This document shows positions 11,874 through 21,198 of a stretch of DNA of 64,000 nucleotides, piece by piece. Within the stretch, counting starts at the first letter, position 1. The number at the start of each line of letters is the position of its first letter. Where the stretch lies: the NCBI GenBank assembly GCA_947247005.1, contig OX365962.1:11691201-11755200 (forward strand). Reading direction: 5' to 3'. This DNA is from Spisula solida (taxonomy: Eukaryota; Mollusca; Bivalvia; Venerida; Mactridae). The position numbers and the translations under genes were made by a program. Under the pieces are notes generated by a model, which made no database searches, was not told where the DNA came from, and worked only from the letters and a program-made list of their open reading frames with translations.

Positions 11874-12164
11874 TAATGCTAAGGTCACATTTGCTCTACG
11901 TGCTCCGTACGAGTTGATTTTGGTAAACTCGCGGAGCCCGTACGGACACCGAAGACTCGTACGATCATCGTACGGATTTTCTTAACTCGTACGAGAATTG
12001 TACGGATATCTTCCCAGTGCATCTCTATAGATCGTTCGTGGTCCGTACGAGTTGTGACCAGACGCTATGAACATACAAACACCGTTAGGATTTCAAAAAT
12101 TATGAACTCGTACGAGTTGATAAATTCGTACGGATATCGTACGAGCTTTGTGACCCTAGCATTA
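11874..12164. mobile_element. CGTACGAG-rich element, copy 3, both ends intact
   Basis: The ends are TAATGCTAAGGTCAC and GTGACCCTAGCATTA, inverted with one mismatch. The interior is made of palindromic CGTACGAG, CGTACGGA and TACGAGTT words. This 291-bp copy defines the family also seen at 634, 4905 and 57706. It is non-autonomous and its superfamily is unknown. Confidence 0.7.
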
Positions 12165-12172
12165 ATTAAATG

Positions 12173-12585
12173 TTTATGCGAGTTCGGTATACTAGTATTC
12201 GGGTAAGCGGATTTAGAGGTCGTGGGTTCAATCCCCTGCATCGGAACTTTACATTTTGAAATATTTATAATATTTCCCATTGTATCTGACCGTGTGTAAT
12301 TGCAAAGTATCTGTTTGAAGGTGCCAGGAAGCTGTGTATCGGTGTTATACATCGGGCACATTAGAGAGCCAGTATGTCTATTCGAAATAAGAGCTAGGCG
12401 CACTTCTGCAGCGCCGGACATGCCTGTATCTAATGTCTCTCTCTCTCCCTTCAGGGGCTTTCTCTCAGTCTGTCCCTCTAGTCAGATCATGCTGTATCTG
12501 CACTGGTAGAGGATGCACCTGCGCCCTTGTGGCTGCAACACTATAATGTAAAGTGCATGAAAAAGACCCTATATAAATCTGGTAT
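12173..12585 (+). repeat. tRNA-derived SINE with conserved core, copy 1
   Basis: A box B-like GTGGGTTCAATCCCC near 12222-12236 is followed by a core with GGTGTTATACATCGGGCACA and CTATTCGAAATAAGAGCTAG, then a TATTTATTTA tail. The same core occurs at 41286-41575. The 118-aa and 69-aa ORFs over it are artefacts. Confidence 0.65.
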
Positions 12586-12826
12586 ATTTATTTATTCGCG
12601 AAATTGCATACATAAATTAAGATAATTTTATATAATATATATATAATGACTGTTGTACAAATTATATATCACAAACATACTGAATATAGTTACTTGTGTT
12701 TTCCAATAATTTCTCATTTGAAAGACCGTGTGGAATATCAGAACGAGAATAATTATATAATTATCCTCCAATTAAGACAAAATGTCACGTATGGATTGTT
12801 ATAGGATCTTGCTAAAGTGTTCATTA
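12586..12826. other. Non-coding stretch, nothing recognised
   Basis: Short AT-rich spacer between the SINE and the next MITE. Confidence 0.4.
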
Positions 12827-13039
12827 AGCCTAGGTCCCACTGAGGAATTCCACATGTTCTCCCGATTTCTTTCGATACCACCCGATTCATCACAATTCCT
12901 TCCGATATCACAAACTGTTCATAACTTCCCCGGAGCTTCCCTTAGACCACGATGAATCTGTACCCGATGTCCTGGTAGCTCATTTATTTCAATCGGAAGT
13001 ATATCACAGAGGCAACAAATGCTCAGTGGGACCTAAGCA
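12827..13039. mobile_element. TTA-flanked MITE (PIF/Harbinger type), copy 1
   Basis: The ends AGCCTAGGTCCCACTGAG and CTCAGTGGGACCTAAGCA are inverted repeats. TTA stands directly outside both ends (12824-12826 and 13040-13042), the 3-bp target duplication usual for PIF/Harbinger elements. Sister copies lie at 24263-24485 and 31224 onward. Confidence 0.75.
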
Positions 13040-13059
13040 TTACCTACGAGTAAATATAA

Positions 13060-13146
13060 TACTGATCTACGAATTTTATTGAACGAGTGGACAAAATAAT
13101 ATTAATGATCTGCGAACTTTATTGGACGAGTGGACAAAATAATATG
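13060..13146. repeat. Two-copy tandem duplication
   Basis: TTTATTGAACGAGTGGACAA recurs as TTTATTGGACGAGTGGACAA about 47 bp later, with matching flanks. Confidence 0.65.
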
Positions 13147-13238
13147 GCACGAAGCCTTGTCCAGTGACATAATGTTTTGCCAACGAGATTGATATCTGTC
13201 ATACGTAATGAACACGATGCATTATTCTATATATCTTT

Positions 13239-14362
13239 AAAGGACAAGGTTCATTTATGGCTTAGTTTGGCCCTGTGTTTTGTTAAAATATTAAAAATGT
13301 TCCTATAAGTATGTCCTTTATGTCTCATAACTCTTTCAAAACATTAAGCGTACATACCCCAATTTCCCACGTAATCTGTCGACAGATATTCTGTAAATAT
13401 GTCCTGCTTAACAAAAATGCCATTTTTAGCCATTTTCATGACTTTTCATGACGTAAAATCTTCCCAAAAACCACGATGGCATTCTTGCTACACTTTCTTA
13501 TTTTGTACATACATGTACAAATATACAAAACACTCCGTACGAAAAAATGTAAAAGTGTAGCAAGACTGCCTTTGTGGTATTTTGAAGGTCATAAAGATGG
13601 CCCAAAAATGACAGTTTGGGCTAAACATGACATATTTTTCTGCAGATTTGTCAACGGCTTACATAGGAAATTGGGATATGTATGCTCATTTTTTACACAG
13701 ATTGTGTTCAGATATTAGAGGTACAGGTGACACATTTATACACGGTGTATAACCATATCGGTACCCTCTCAGTGCAAATTTTTATATCGGTACCCTCTCG
13801 GTGCTGGCACGGGTCCCTCTCAGTGCAAAACAATGAAATGTAAGAAAATTATGTTTTTGTCAAAAAATACGGATTTATGCATAAAAATCGATAGCCCACG
13901 GAACCCCCCGATGATTATCCATTGCATTTCTATTGTTCAATTTGTTCTATCAGTTGTCACATGTTTAGACGTGGTTGGGATGTTGACCGGGGTGCTTGTT
14001 CGAAAGAATATCGAGCTATGTTTATGACGTTTAAATGCGACTTTTATTCAATATAGCAAGTATTTAGTACCTCAGACGTAAAGTCGTTGATCATATCTTG
14101 CCACTCAAAGCTTTTTTTTCGGTAACTTCCATCAAATTTCTTTAAAAACACCCTACTTTCGGTTTAGACGCGGCACCGGTAACCCTCTCTGTTTTCATTG
14201 TTTTGCAATGAGAGAGACCGGTGCCAGCACTGAGAGGGTACCGATATATCATTTTGCACCGAGAGGGTACCGATATGGTTATACACCGTGTTATAGGAAC
14301 ATGCATTATAGTTTTTGAAAAATCACCGGGCCAAAATAAGCTTTTTGTGAACCTTGTCCTTT
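13239..14362. mobile_element. Outer foldback element holding a nested one
   Basis: The ends AAAGGACAAGGTTCA and TGAACCTTGTCCTTT are exact complements, and TTGGCCC-containing sequence next to each end also pairs. The left half (about 13350-13690) is itself an imperfect palindrome. The 80-aa ORF at 13476-13718 lies in this fold and is not called a gene. Confidence 0.65.
13741..14290. mobile_element. Inner foldback element with repeated arms
   Basis: The arms begin CACGGTGTATAACCATATCG and pair over about 100 bp. Inside each arm TATCGGTACCCTCTC occurs twice. TTATA lies outside both ends, a likely 5-bp target duplication. It is inserted in the element at 13239-14362. Confidence 0.75.
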
Positions 14363-14613
14363 CAAAACTGTTTGAATATGTACATTAACTGAATATAAAC
14401 AACAACTTGTTAGACAGAAAAAAACGATGAAAATAAATTTATGGAAACTGGACAAACGTTTTTCAGTTAGTAGACCTATAACATTAAGTTAAAATTTCGA
14501 AATTTTCTAAATACAAATCTTATTAATATATAATTATCAACAAAAAGTTAAACTGTAAAAATATGGAGATATATTTGTGGAAAGTGTGCAAAACTTTTTT
14601 CATTTAGTATATA

Positions 14614-14847
14614 CAGGGTGTTAAAAAAGTTCGTTCTCAATTTTTAAATTTCAATAATTTATTTTTCCGACTTTAGGAGAATGTAAAAGCTTCAGGTTCA
14701 ATTTCAGAGAGTTCTACCATTGTTCTAATCTTTCGAGCATTAAAAGAAATTATAAGTGTGACAAATTAAAATTGCACAATACGTACAAAACACAGATTAA
14801 ATTTCGTATGAATTAAAATTTGAGAACAAACCTTTTTTAACACCCTG
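14614..14847. mobile_element. CAGGGTGTTAAAAAA MITE, copy 1
   Basis: Terminal inverted repeats of about 28 bp (CAGGGTGTTAAAAAAGTTCG at the left end) are flanked by TA at 14612-14613 and 14848-14849. This is a mariner-type non-autonomous element. A second copy is at 57216-57441. Confidence 0.8.
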
Positions 14848-14879
14848 TATTTAATTTAAACTTTAAAAACTTTCTGAAT

Positions 14880-15122
14880 ACGCAGAATATGCACTGAATG
14901 CTGTAAAAACTAATTTTTCGTGGGTATTAAATTTCGTTGAATTGATAAAAAATCATTTTCGTGGGGTAGTATATATATTCGTGGATTACAAAACATGAAA
15001 GGATAAACCTATGTTCTATATTTATGAGTTCGATTAATCGTAGGCATTATATTTCGTGGTCGAGTTTAACTACGAAATCATCAAAAAATCAACTCCTTCG
15101 AAAAATAATGACTTTACAGTAT
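14880..15122. repeat. TTTCGTGG-rich dispersed repeat
   Basis: CTGTAAAAACTAATTTTTCG at the left and CGAAAAATAATGACTTTACA at the right are partly inverted, with several ATTTCGTGG words between. A related piece is near 24600-24710. Confidence 0.45.
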
Positions 15123-15292
15123 GTAGCAACAAATTGTTGACCAGTAAACGGATGATGGATATATTTCTAACGTGTGGAATGGCGCGTTTACAAGATATAT
15201 GTATGGTAGTGATTCAATCAGTATTAACATAAATAATTCCTTGCATGTTTCAGTGCGTTATTGGATTGGGATTATAGCGTGCGCAGCATGTG

Positions 15293-15620
15293 TTTACGCC
15301 TAGGAGAAGGAGAGAAGAATTGAAGAGTAGCAATTTATCACGTGTTTACGTCTAGGCGAAGGAGAGGAGAATTGCTTTACGTCTAGGTGAAGGAGAGGTG
15401 AATTGAAGAGTAGCAATATATCACGTGTTTACGTCTAGGTGAAGGGGAGGTCAATTGAAGAGTGTTTATGTCTAGGTGAAGGGGAGGAGAATTGAAGAGT
15501 AGCAATATAGCACGTGTTTACGTCTAGGTGAAGGGGAGGAGAATTGAAGAGTAGCAATATATCACGTGCTTACTACTAGGTGGATGAGAAGAGAATTGAA
15601 GAGAAGCAAAATATCACGTG
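15293..15620. repeat. Minisatellite of about 52 bp carrying an E-box in most units
   Basis: About seven units of TTACGTCTAGGTGAAGGGGA plus GAATTGAAGAGTAGCAATAT. Five end in CACGTG, a canonical E-box, and two units are shortened before it. Confidence 0.8.
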
Positions 15621-17469
15621 ATATGACGCTGGGGAGAACATTGAAGAAATGGAGAAGTACGTATATTTATTCGCATTTCATTAGTTTAACATTGAGGTCC
15701 GTTATTTTTTCGCTTATAGTTGCTGTTAGTTTGAGATCGACTAAGGCAGTATAAGTGCGTGGTCATTCGGCTTTTCTCAGCAAGATTGGTCAATAATCTC
15801 CGACTTCGATTATAGTCAAATCCATTCAAAATACTTTACTAGCAGTAAAACAAACGATGCATTTGATAGTTTCTTAGTATTTGAAAGAAACATGCATCTT
15901 ATGAAAACAAGTGAGAGGAATAAAACAATACTGGATTTTAATCAGGTTCCGTTATATTTGTCCACGGACGCATTCATCATACGGCAAAGCATACCGGCAA
16001 TGGGGAAAAATAGTAAATTATCCCCCCTTACTACTCTCTAAGACTCCACCGGTCCTATCATGCGGGTTACTCTGTTTTTATCCCTGTTTTGTTTATTGCA
16101 CATGGTAGTTATTAGGCTGAAATATTTGCAACATTAATTATCAGATCAAATAACAAGTTTGGCTACATGTTGTTTACACACCATAGTATATAAATTTTTA
16201 TGGCCCTAACATATTAGATAATACCGAAGTGAGAAATTTCTTATCTAAAATCAATGATATTTCTGTTAGAAACAAGGATAAAGTCCGAGGATCTCAACTA
16301 GTTAGGACCTGTATGCTAATTGGTCTACCTCAGGCTTTATCTTACAAGGGAGATAATTTATAGGTCACTTATGTCTCTCATTGACAGCCAAAAGGAGCTT
16401 ATTTCATAGGCTGATAACTCCATTTTATCGTCAATGGATGTGTAGCGTGCATGTATGCTTATTAATATTCAGAAATTTCTAATAGGTCGCTTTAGCATGC
16501 TACTCTTTTATTTTTGGACTTGAGTAATAATCCGGTCTTTTTTTATTTATTCTATATGTTGGATGCGCATCTAAGTTTATTTGTATAAATATTTAAATTA
16601 CTTAACTTAATTTCGCTCTTCTATATTACGAATTTTCTATGATCTTAAATACGTTCTTAAAAACCCAAACGTTTGTATAACAAGTATTAATAAGTCGCAT
16701 TATATTCTAAGGTAATCTTCGCTAACGGCATATTGAAATGAACTTATTTTCAGCTTCGAATTTGATGCATTCTTCCTGATAGTAGTACTGAATATTAATT
16801 TTATCGATTGATCTTCGCATGTGTCCGAGAGTAGAGTATTTTACCCGTATTCACGTAGTATCATAATTATACCTGCTTGCAAATGCCTATGAAAGCCGCG
16901 TTATCCAATCTGTTCTCGATATCTGGGCATTGAACGGACGCTTGTCGATGCGTATATGCATAGTTCAAAAGAGACTTTAAATTACTCGAGTGTTACCCGA
17001 CCATCAGCCGATTTCCGTCCGACTTCCAGCCGGATTAGAAAAAAGTACGCATCGGGCGATGATTGGATAGGTATATTATAGATTGCTTCAAATATTGACT
17101 ACCATATAGTACTAGATCGTTTGAGTTTCAACATTGCTCGAAAAAGACACGTAAGAGATCATTCCGAATGAACTATCAAGACCAAAACAAAAATGCATCA
17201 CTGCGTCTCCATGACCAACGGGGGAGGGAGAGGGTGCGTCAATAAGAGCACTTACTTCAGATTATTTTTTATGTCTTAAAAGTTAAAACACAGACTCTGA
17301 TTTAAATGAAATTGAATTTTTAGCTATGACGTTTTTGTCCATAGCGAAATTGTCTCCCGTATCGAGGTTAACGATTCGCCGTTATGGGTAAACATACGCC
17401 AATTGAGATATTAGAGAAATATAAAACATTTAAGAACTAAAAGTCATCAACGGTATTTATTAACAACAT
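15621..17469. other. 1.8 kb non-coding stretch, nothing recognised
   Basis: No ORF over 65 aa, no terminal repeats and no tandem structure could be supported in this stretch. Confidence 0.4.
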
Positions 17470-17731
17470 TTCGCTGGCTTAGAATGAGAAGGTCGTAATT
17501 TAAGTGCTAATCACGACCTTGCAAGACTCGTGCATATTGGAAATCTGCTTCATAAGACGCTTCACGAATAAGACTATTTTTCAAGAAAATCGGAACTGAT
17601 CATGTTGACCAAACTGAAGTTGAAAAAAGCTTGTTTTTCCACCAACAGAGAGTAGTTTTCAAACAGATTTTTCTTGTTTTCTCAAAATATCGATTTTGTA
17701 CTTACGACCTTCTCATTCTAAGCCAGCGATT
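17470..17731. mobile_element. GCTGGCTTAGAA-family MITE, copy 2
   Basis: The ends TTCGCTGGCTTAGAATGAGA and TCTCATTCTAAGCCAGCGAT are inverted. The interior is shared with copies at 8712 and 29217. Confidence 0.8.
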
Positions 17732-17783
17732 TATCCAGTCATTGAAGTAATTTGCAATCTTTGTATATTCTTTCAATACAATT

Positions 17784-17815
17784 TTAATTTAATTTAATTT
17801 AATTTAATTTAATAG
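17784..17815. repeat. AATTT pentanucleotide microsatellite
   Basis: About six uninterrupted TTTAA/AATTT units. Confidence 0.8.
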
Positions 17816-18019
17816 ATGTTTCGGAAGATCCGCGGAACCTTGGTACCGTTTTGTCAAGGCACTTACTTACGGAAAATTTATATTAAACTTACACTAAAAT
17901 TTAAATTCATATACATATACTTATTTAACAATAATTATTGCAATGTTGGGACAGATATATATTTATATATAAATTTTGTATCGTCTCTCAATAGGAAAGA
18001 ATATAATATATAAATAAAT

Positions 18020-18190
18020 AACTCTGACTCTTATATCAAATTTTCAAGCACATGCTCTTCATCAGGAATTTTTAATTCCTTCTACTTATTTTTAAGTCAC
18101 ATCCATCTTGTTTATATTATAATGTTGTTATACATTAAAAATTCCTGATGAAGAGCATGTGCTTGAAAATTTGACATAAGAGTCAGAGTA
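18020..18190. mobile_element. Inverted repeat with hammerhead-like cores in both arms
   Basis: Arms of about 55 bp, starting ACTCTGACTCTTAT and ending with the complement, enclose about 60 bp. Each arm, read outward on its own strand, holds CTGATGA, a hairpin-capable AGAGCATGTGCTT and then GAAA, the order of a hammerhead ribozyme core. Helices I and III are not clear, so activity is unproven. The motif style resembles that of Penelope-like element termini. Confidence 0.55.
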
Positions 18191-18404
18191 ACGACATATG
18201 TTTTTTCTTTTCGTGTGTGCGTGTGTGTTCCTTGTTGTGTCTTATGTACTTGTCTGTTCCTTCCCCGTCCGATGTTGTAGTATTACTTTTTTGGACGACT
18301 CCGTTGAAATGAATGATTGCTAATATTGCGGACCCCTTGACTACAGTTGTAGTTCCTAAAATAATTATAAAACATGCATTTGGACGTAAAAAGATAATGG
18401 AAAT

Positions 18405-18510
18405 CGGACAGGGAAGGCAGCACTCAACTTAAACCGTCGAGCAAAGAAAGCATAATAAAATCACATGCCACAATTACACGGCACAATGCCCAATAAACAA
18501 CTGAATAAAA
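18405..18510 (+). repeat. GGCAGCACTCAAC-family dispersed repeat
   Basis: GGGAAGGCAGCACTCAACTT is followed by an imperfect GAGCAAAGAAAGCATAA and GGCACAATGCCCAATAAAC. The family recurs about ten times in this window in both orientations. Confidence 0.7.
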
Positions 18511-18519
18511 AGTTGTACC

Positions 18520-18760
18520 CAACCGCTGAAAGTTTCAGCCGTCAAAAAGTCGGTGGTCCAAGTTTCAACCGTCAAAAAGTCGAAAGGCCAAGTTTCAACC
18601 GTCAAAAAGTCGAAATAAGTCGATAGTCCAAGTTTCAGCTGTCAAAAAGTCGAAAGTCCAAGTTTCAACCGTCAAAAAGTCGAAATAAGTCGATAGTCCA
18701 AGTTTCGGCTGTCAAAAAGTTGATAGTCCAAGTTTCAGCTGTCAAAAAGTCGAAAGAGCC
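18520..18760. repeat. Tandem array, 27/36 bp units
   Basis: AAGTTTCAACCGTCAAAAAG with TCGAAAGTCC or TCGAAATAAGTCGATAGTCC is repeated about seven times, giving two alternating unit lengths. Confidence 0.8.
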
Positions 18761-19026
18761 ACTCCAAAAGGAAGGTTGCTGTGTTTTAATAAAACAGTAC
18801 ACTGGACAAGTAAACTTGTATGCTTTGATGTTTTGCGTATAAATGTGGCATTATTTCTTTTTCAGAAGCTCCGTGTAAAGTAGTGTTCTTGTCTTGTCTG
18901 ATAGCTGGATATATATACATATGTCTCTGTGTAATAGGTGAGTTATAGAATCTGTAATATCGTTACCTAGCCAATGAAACATTTAATGTTAGTAAATGGT
19001 ATTTATAATCTTGAATACCAGTAATA

Positions 19027-19640
19027 CAGTGCAACCCCTCCAGAGCGGTCCTCTGTAGAGCAACAACGTCTGTGTAGCAACAACTTCCAAACTTTCCGTA
19101 AGTCACTATTTACTATAAATTTACCTCTGTAGAGCAACAACTTCTGTGTAGCAACAACTTCCAAATTTCCCTAAGTCACTATTTACTATAAATTTACCTC
19201 TGTAGAGCAACAACCTCTGTGTAGCAACAACTTCCAAATTTCCCTAAGTCACTATTTACTATAAATTTACCTCTGTAGAGCAACAACCTCTGTGTAGCAA
19301 CAACTTCCAAATTTCCCTAAGTCACTATTTACTATAAATTTACCTCTGTAGAGCAACAACCTCTGTGTAGCAACAACTTCCAAATTTCCCTAAGTCACTA
19401 TTTACTATCAATTTACCTCTGTAGAGCAACAACCTCTGTGTAACAACACTTCAAAACTTCCCTAAGTCACTATTTACTATAACTTTACCTCTGTAGAGCA
19501 ACAACCTCTGTGTAGCAACAACTTCCAAATTTCCCTAAGTCACTATTTACTATAAATTTAACCTCTGTAGAACAACAACCTTTAAACAATGACGAATACG
19601 GGTAGCGCGGAAATGGTGTTGCTCTGCAGAGGTTGTACTG
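19027..19640. mobile_element. Pogo/Tigger-type MITE expanded by an internal 74-bp array
   Basis: The ends CAGTGCAACCCCTCCAGAGC and GCTCTGCAGAGGTTGTACTG are imperfect inverted repeats flanked by TA (19025-19026, 19641-19642). CAGTGCAACC ends are typical of Tigger/pogo MITEs. The inside is about seven tandem copies of a 74-bp unit whose start (CCTCTGTAGAGCAACAAC) resembles the terminal repeat itself. A compact relative without the array is at 51956-52134. Confidence 0.75.
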
Positions 19641-20260
19641 TAGTTCGAAGGTAGACTGCTAACCAAAAATCCTAAGGCCACAAAATGCAAGCGAACGTCG
19701 CAAACCAAAAATATCAATGTTTGCGTCTTGGCCGATATTGCATATTTCTACTACGTCATGGCAGCACGTGAAACGTCGTATAAAAATCGTACAACAGTCG
19801 TCTACGATCTGTATGAATGTCTGCGATTAGGCTGTCTGCAGTTAGGGTGTAACTTTGTTTTTTTTATTCGGGAGTAAGAAATCGTGCGACCGAAAAATCG
19901 TGCGGCTGATGTGACAAAGACTAATACATTGTATAGCTCGTTTAATCAGATCAGTCACTTTATTTGTCCAAAATTAACGGCGTTTTTTTCTTTCGGTGTG
20001 TTTTTAAAAGCCAACGTCACATCAGCGTAGTGACACCCGTACACCTGTCTACGGTCCCTTTTGTGGCACCTTTTAAGGAAATCGCTCGTGCTGTGTGCGA
20101 CTGTGGTAAGACCATCGTACGAGTACCGTACGAAATATTAGGAACATCAGATTAACGCACTGTCGCAAATCAAATTCTCGACTTTTCGACAAGTTTTTTG
20201 CTTGCGAGTTATCGCTACAGGAATATTTATTCTAGATTCATGCGGTATATCGGACTGCTG
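19641..20260. other. Degenerate repeat-like sequence, no gene
   Basis: Contains TCGTACGAGTACCGTACG-like words near 20115 and GTGCGGCTGATGTGAC near 19900; the latter has a similar counterpart right of the transposon at about 23970. The ORFs at 19964-20155 and 20147-20365 are not supported. Confidence 0.4.
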
Positions 20261-20264
20261 TCCA

Positions 20265-20630
20265 TTGCACAGCAAGCGTGCACTGTCTGTGATATGTCTG
20301 TATATCTGTGATCTGTCTGAATGTATGAGATCTGACTGAATGTATGCGATCTGTCTGAATGTCACTGATCTGTCTGAATATCTGCGATCTGTCTGAATGT
20401 ATGCGATCTGTCTGAATGTCAGCTATCTGTCTGAATGTCTGCGATCTGCCTGGGTGTCTGCGAACTGTCAGAATATCTGCGAACTGTCCTAATGTCTGCG
20501 AACTGTCTGAATGTCTGCAAACTGTCAGAATGTCTGTGATCTGTCTGATTATCTGCGATCTCTCTGATTGTCTGCGATCTCTCAGAATGTCTGCGATCTG
20601 TCAGAATGACTGCGACTATGTTTGTCGCCA
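20265..20630. repeat. Tandem array of GATCTGTCTGAATGTCTGC-type units
   Basis: About eighteen units of 18-19 bp, with variants GATCTGTCTGAATGTATGC and GAACTGTCAGAATGTCTGC. The unit length keeps ORFs open on both strands. The array ends just before the PHD-pogo transposon. Confidence 0.85.
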
Positions 20631-20638
20631 AACAGTTA

Positions 20639-20661
20639 GAGCGAGTGTGCCAATTACCGAA
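20639..20661. repeat. Left terminal inverted repeat of the PHD-pogo transposon
   Basis: Starts GAGCGAGTGT directly after TA and pairs with 23901-23923 with three mismatches. Confidence 0.8.
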
Positions 20662-20842
20662 TGGTTCCGCATACCGAACAAAAATATAAGTCCTACATTA
20701 TAGGTTTGTATACATCATTTTTTACAATGTGATGTCATAATTATGACGTCACATCATAAATGTTTCCTTTTGAATCTGTCTTCGATGCCAGTGGTGCCTG
20801 CTTTTGAATAAAGCTCAACTTGATCACATCCTCCCACATAAG

Positions 20843-21198
20843 GTAAGCAAAATTACTTGATTCTTAATATTTCACATTCCGGTTGTTAGGAAACCATTGT
20901 TTTTGTTTCATGTTTTCTTTGAAACTTTTTGTTATTACGGGAGGTTATAAACATATGCTTCGACCTTGAAATGCTAGAATGGTTAAAGTAATGGCGGTTG
21001 AAGCAGCAAAGCATGTTCGGCATTAGGAACATTAATTTTATATTGGGATCTAATTCCGAACAAATCTTGAAAATGATTAACAAAACATTTATACAGCCAA
21101 ATCAATGTTTGTAGAGTAAAACCCCACCTTTTATCAATTCGTTTTCTTTGCTTTTTAGGTCTTTATTAAAAATACTGAATGTTTATTTTCTATTTCAG
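20843..21198 (+). other. Intron in the 5' leader of the transposase
   Basis: Donor AAG|GTAAGC at 20842/20843 and acceptor TTTCTATTTCAG ending at 21198, directly before ATGAGC. This puts the start codon at the first base of the next exon and explains why the frame is open upstream of it. Confidence 0.6.

Noticed and set aside
12065..12421. 118-aa minus-strand ORF
   Set aside because: It spans the end of a CGTACGAG element and a SINE; no domain and no splice context.
18520..18760. CRISPR-like alternation of repeats and spacers
   Set aside because: The spacers are truncated versions of the same unit; this is a eukaryotic tandem repeat.
19049..19600. CRISPR-like or satellite array as an independent feature
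   Set aside because: The whole 74-bp unit is repeated with no unique spacers, and the array lies within TA-flanked terminal repeats.
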